DNA of 64,000 bases, taken from Leptoclinus maculatus (lineage: Eukaryota; Chordata; Actinopteri; Perciformes; Stichaeidae). Numbering within the stretch: the stretch's first letter is position 1; each line of letters opens with the position of its first letter. Position numbers and translations under genes: made by a program. The DNA lies in contig JAVDOI010000012.1 of NCBI GenBank assembly GCA_032191485.1, forward strand, positions 10,354,635-10,418,634. Reading direction: 5' to 3'. This document shows, piece by piece, positions 62,354 to 64,000 of this stretch. A model generated the notes under the pieces. It worked only from the letters and a program-made list of their open reading frames with translations, did not search any database and was not told the origin of the DNA.

Positions 62354-64000
62354 GAAGATGAAAGGTAAACAAGAACACACACACACACACACATCCATGC
62401 AGGGCAGGACTTCAGTAAGAAACACAAACTGTTAATCATCGAGGCCGCTGCTCTCTGACCGTCTCCGAGCGTCAAAAGCCATGATGAGCAGGGCTCACAG
62501 CATGCTGTTGGAAATTGTCAAAATAAAGTTCCAGTTCCTTTCAACTCTTCGCCTCAGCATTTCTGGCGGCTCTCTTGTGAGGCATTTTTTCAAAGCACAA
62601 CCACTTCAAACAAACAAACAGGTTCATTGCACCGGCGGGATTTTGTATAACTTGGCCGGTTTTCAAAGAGAATCCGGTCTAAATGTGGCGATGTTTGAGA
62701 ATATTGCCACTGTTTTTGCACCACGTGGGCGGCAGCTCAAACCCGATGCCCAGCATGTGACCGGCGGACCAATGCAGAGCGGCCCGACTTAAACCATCAC
62801 ATGCTTCACTTATGCTCCACCGGTCAGAGGTAATCTGTCATGATTGGCAGACACATCAAATATGAGATGTGCTTTACAATCACATGCTGCCCTCATGCTG
62901 TGCTGGAGTAGGCTAAAAACCCCCAAAATCATTGATATTCACTTCAGACATGAGGCCCGGCTGTCGGTCAAACAGAGCAAAGTCCAGACTCGAGGGCAAA
63001 CTCTTTATCAGTAAGTAGAATTTCCTCAAAAGAAATATTGTGTGTTTTTTGAAGTACTCCGTAGGAGCACGATATTTATCTAAAAAGAACGCAACAGGCG
63101 TCTTTTTATAATTCAAAAAGAAGTTGCAGCCCAAATGTAATAGAGAGGTTTAGATGTTGAAATAGAGCTGTAGCTGCAGGCTGTCACCAGTAAGCAAACA
63201 CTTGAGCTTGTACTGGAGTATTTACACAGACCATCTCGCTGCAAAAAAAAGGACCAAAGCACGCAAGTCTATTTTTGACGGTAAATACATGTCAACACAC
63301 TTGACTGCTGCAGGCAACTAGTTCCTTCCAAAGCAATTAAGTGTTCAATCTAAGTTATCTTTGGCGTCGAGTAATAAACGCATCGGGCGATGGAACTGTG
63401 GAGAAGAAAAGAAGGTCAGAGCACTGCAATCAACAGCGGACTGGTCGGGTTTAAGACTACACTTGGACTTTGATAAGTGATTGACACAGCAATCACAGGA
63501 ATGCATCCGCCCACATTTACAGTACACCAACACACACTTACATGCACACAGTAAATGCGCAATTTCAGGCCAGCCGTCAAGTCCTACCCCACTACAGGAT
63601 TTTCAATCAGGCTTTAGAAAGGAAACTGTAAACAGGAATGTATTGCTGACAGCGCGTGGCTTTGTGCATTTGTGTGTACAGGAAAACGTCAACATGTGGA
63701 AATTCAGAGTCTGGTGACAATTGCTCTGCAGCTTAATGACCCAGCTACAGGCAGACACACCGCTGAGTGACTGGATTGGCAATAATCAACACATGATTGC
63801 TGTGACATTTCCGACCAGGCACTGGTCCACAAATGGCCTTAATTCAACGGTGCTGCTGATGACTTAATGTAGCCCTCCCCGCAACTAACAGACAGCGGGG
63901 CTCATCTCCTCCCAGATGGGGCGTAGGGCTTAGATCAGACCTCTTCCTCTCCTAATCCTCCTCTTTTTCTCTCTCTCTCTCTCTCCGCCTCATTGTTTTT

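Overview
The window is nuclear DNA from a ray-finned fish, most likely a spiny-rayed teleost. The evidence is two spliced coding exons of a vertebrate gene, long AT-rich introns, very many CA/TG microsatellites, and several short dispersed repeats of the kind found across teleost genomes. The species cannot be named from the sequence. There are no bacterial features: no operons, CRISPR arrays, rRNA or tRNA.

The only gene I can support is magi3, on the minus strand. It encodes a membrane-associated guanylate kinase of the inverted (MAGI) type, a multi-PDZ scaffold at cell junctions. Two adjacent exons, 14427-14543 and 9124-9243, encode 78 continuous codons of the guanylate-kinase-like region. 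They have matching phases (1/1) and consensus splice sites. By comparison with remembered mammalian MAGI3 they correspond to the second and third coding exons. No first exon (start codon plus first PDZ domain) or later exon was found, so the gene should continue past both ends of the window.

Layout: 1-9123 is the intron after the second exon found here. 9244-14426 is a complete 5,183-bp intron. 14544-64000 is at least 49.4 kb of the intron before the first exon found here. The introns hold degraded DNA transposons. These include a hAT-type miniature element at 32019-32465 with a near-perfect 8-bp target duplication, and an insertion at 42322-42737 that splits an older repeat between two TCATTAGT copies. 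They also hold at least five copies of one interspersed repeat family (R1), three to four of another (R2), a 31-bp minisatellite, long G/C homopolymers, and dinucleotide arrays up to 285 bp.

The features that merit follow-up are structural or regulatory rather than a new protein system. They are: the nested transposon; three sites where short arms alternate or fold back perfectly (18917, 20908, 54480); a CpG-rich patch at 18.34-18.96 kb; a GC-box plus TATA-box pair antisense to magi3 about 140 bp from exon 9124-9243; long UG tracts in the predicted pre-mRNA; and several homeodomain-site-rich blocks that could be conserved enhancers. I found no evidence for a previously undescribed multi-gene system.
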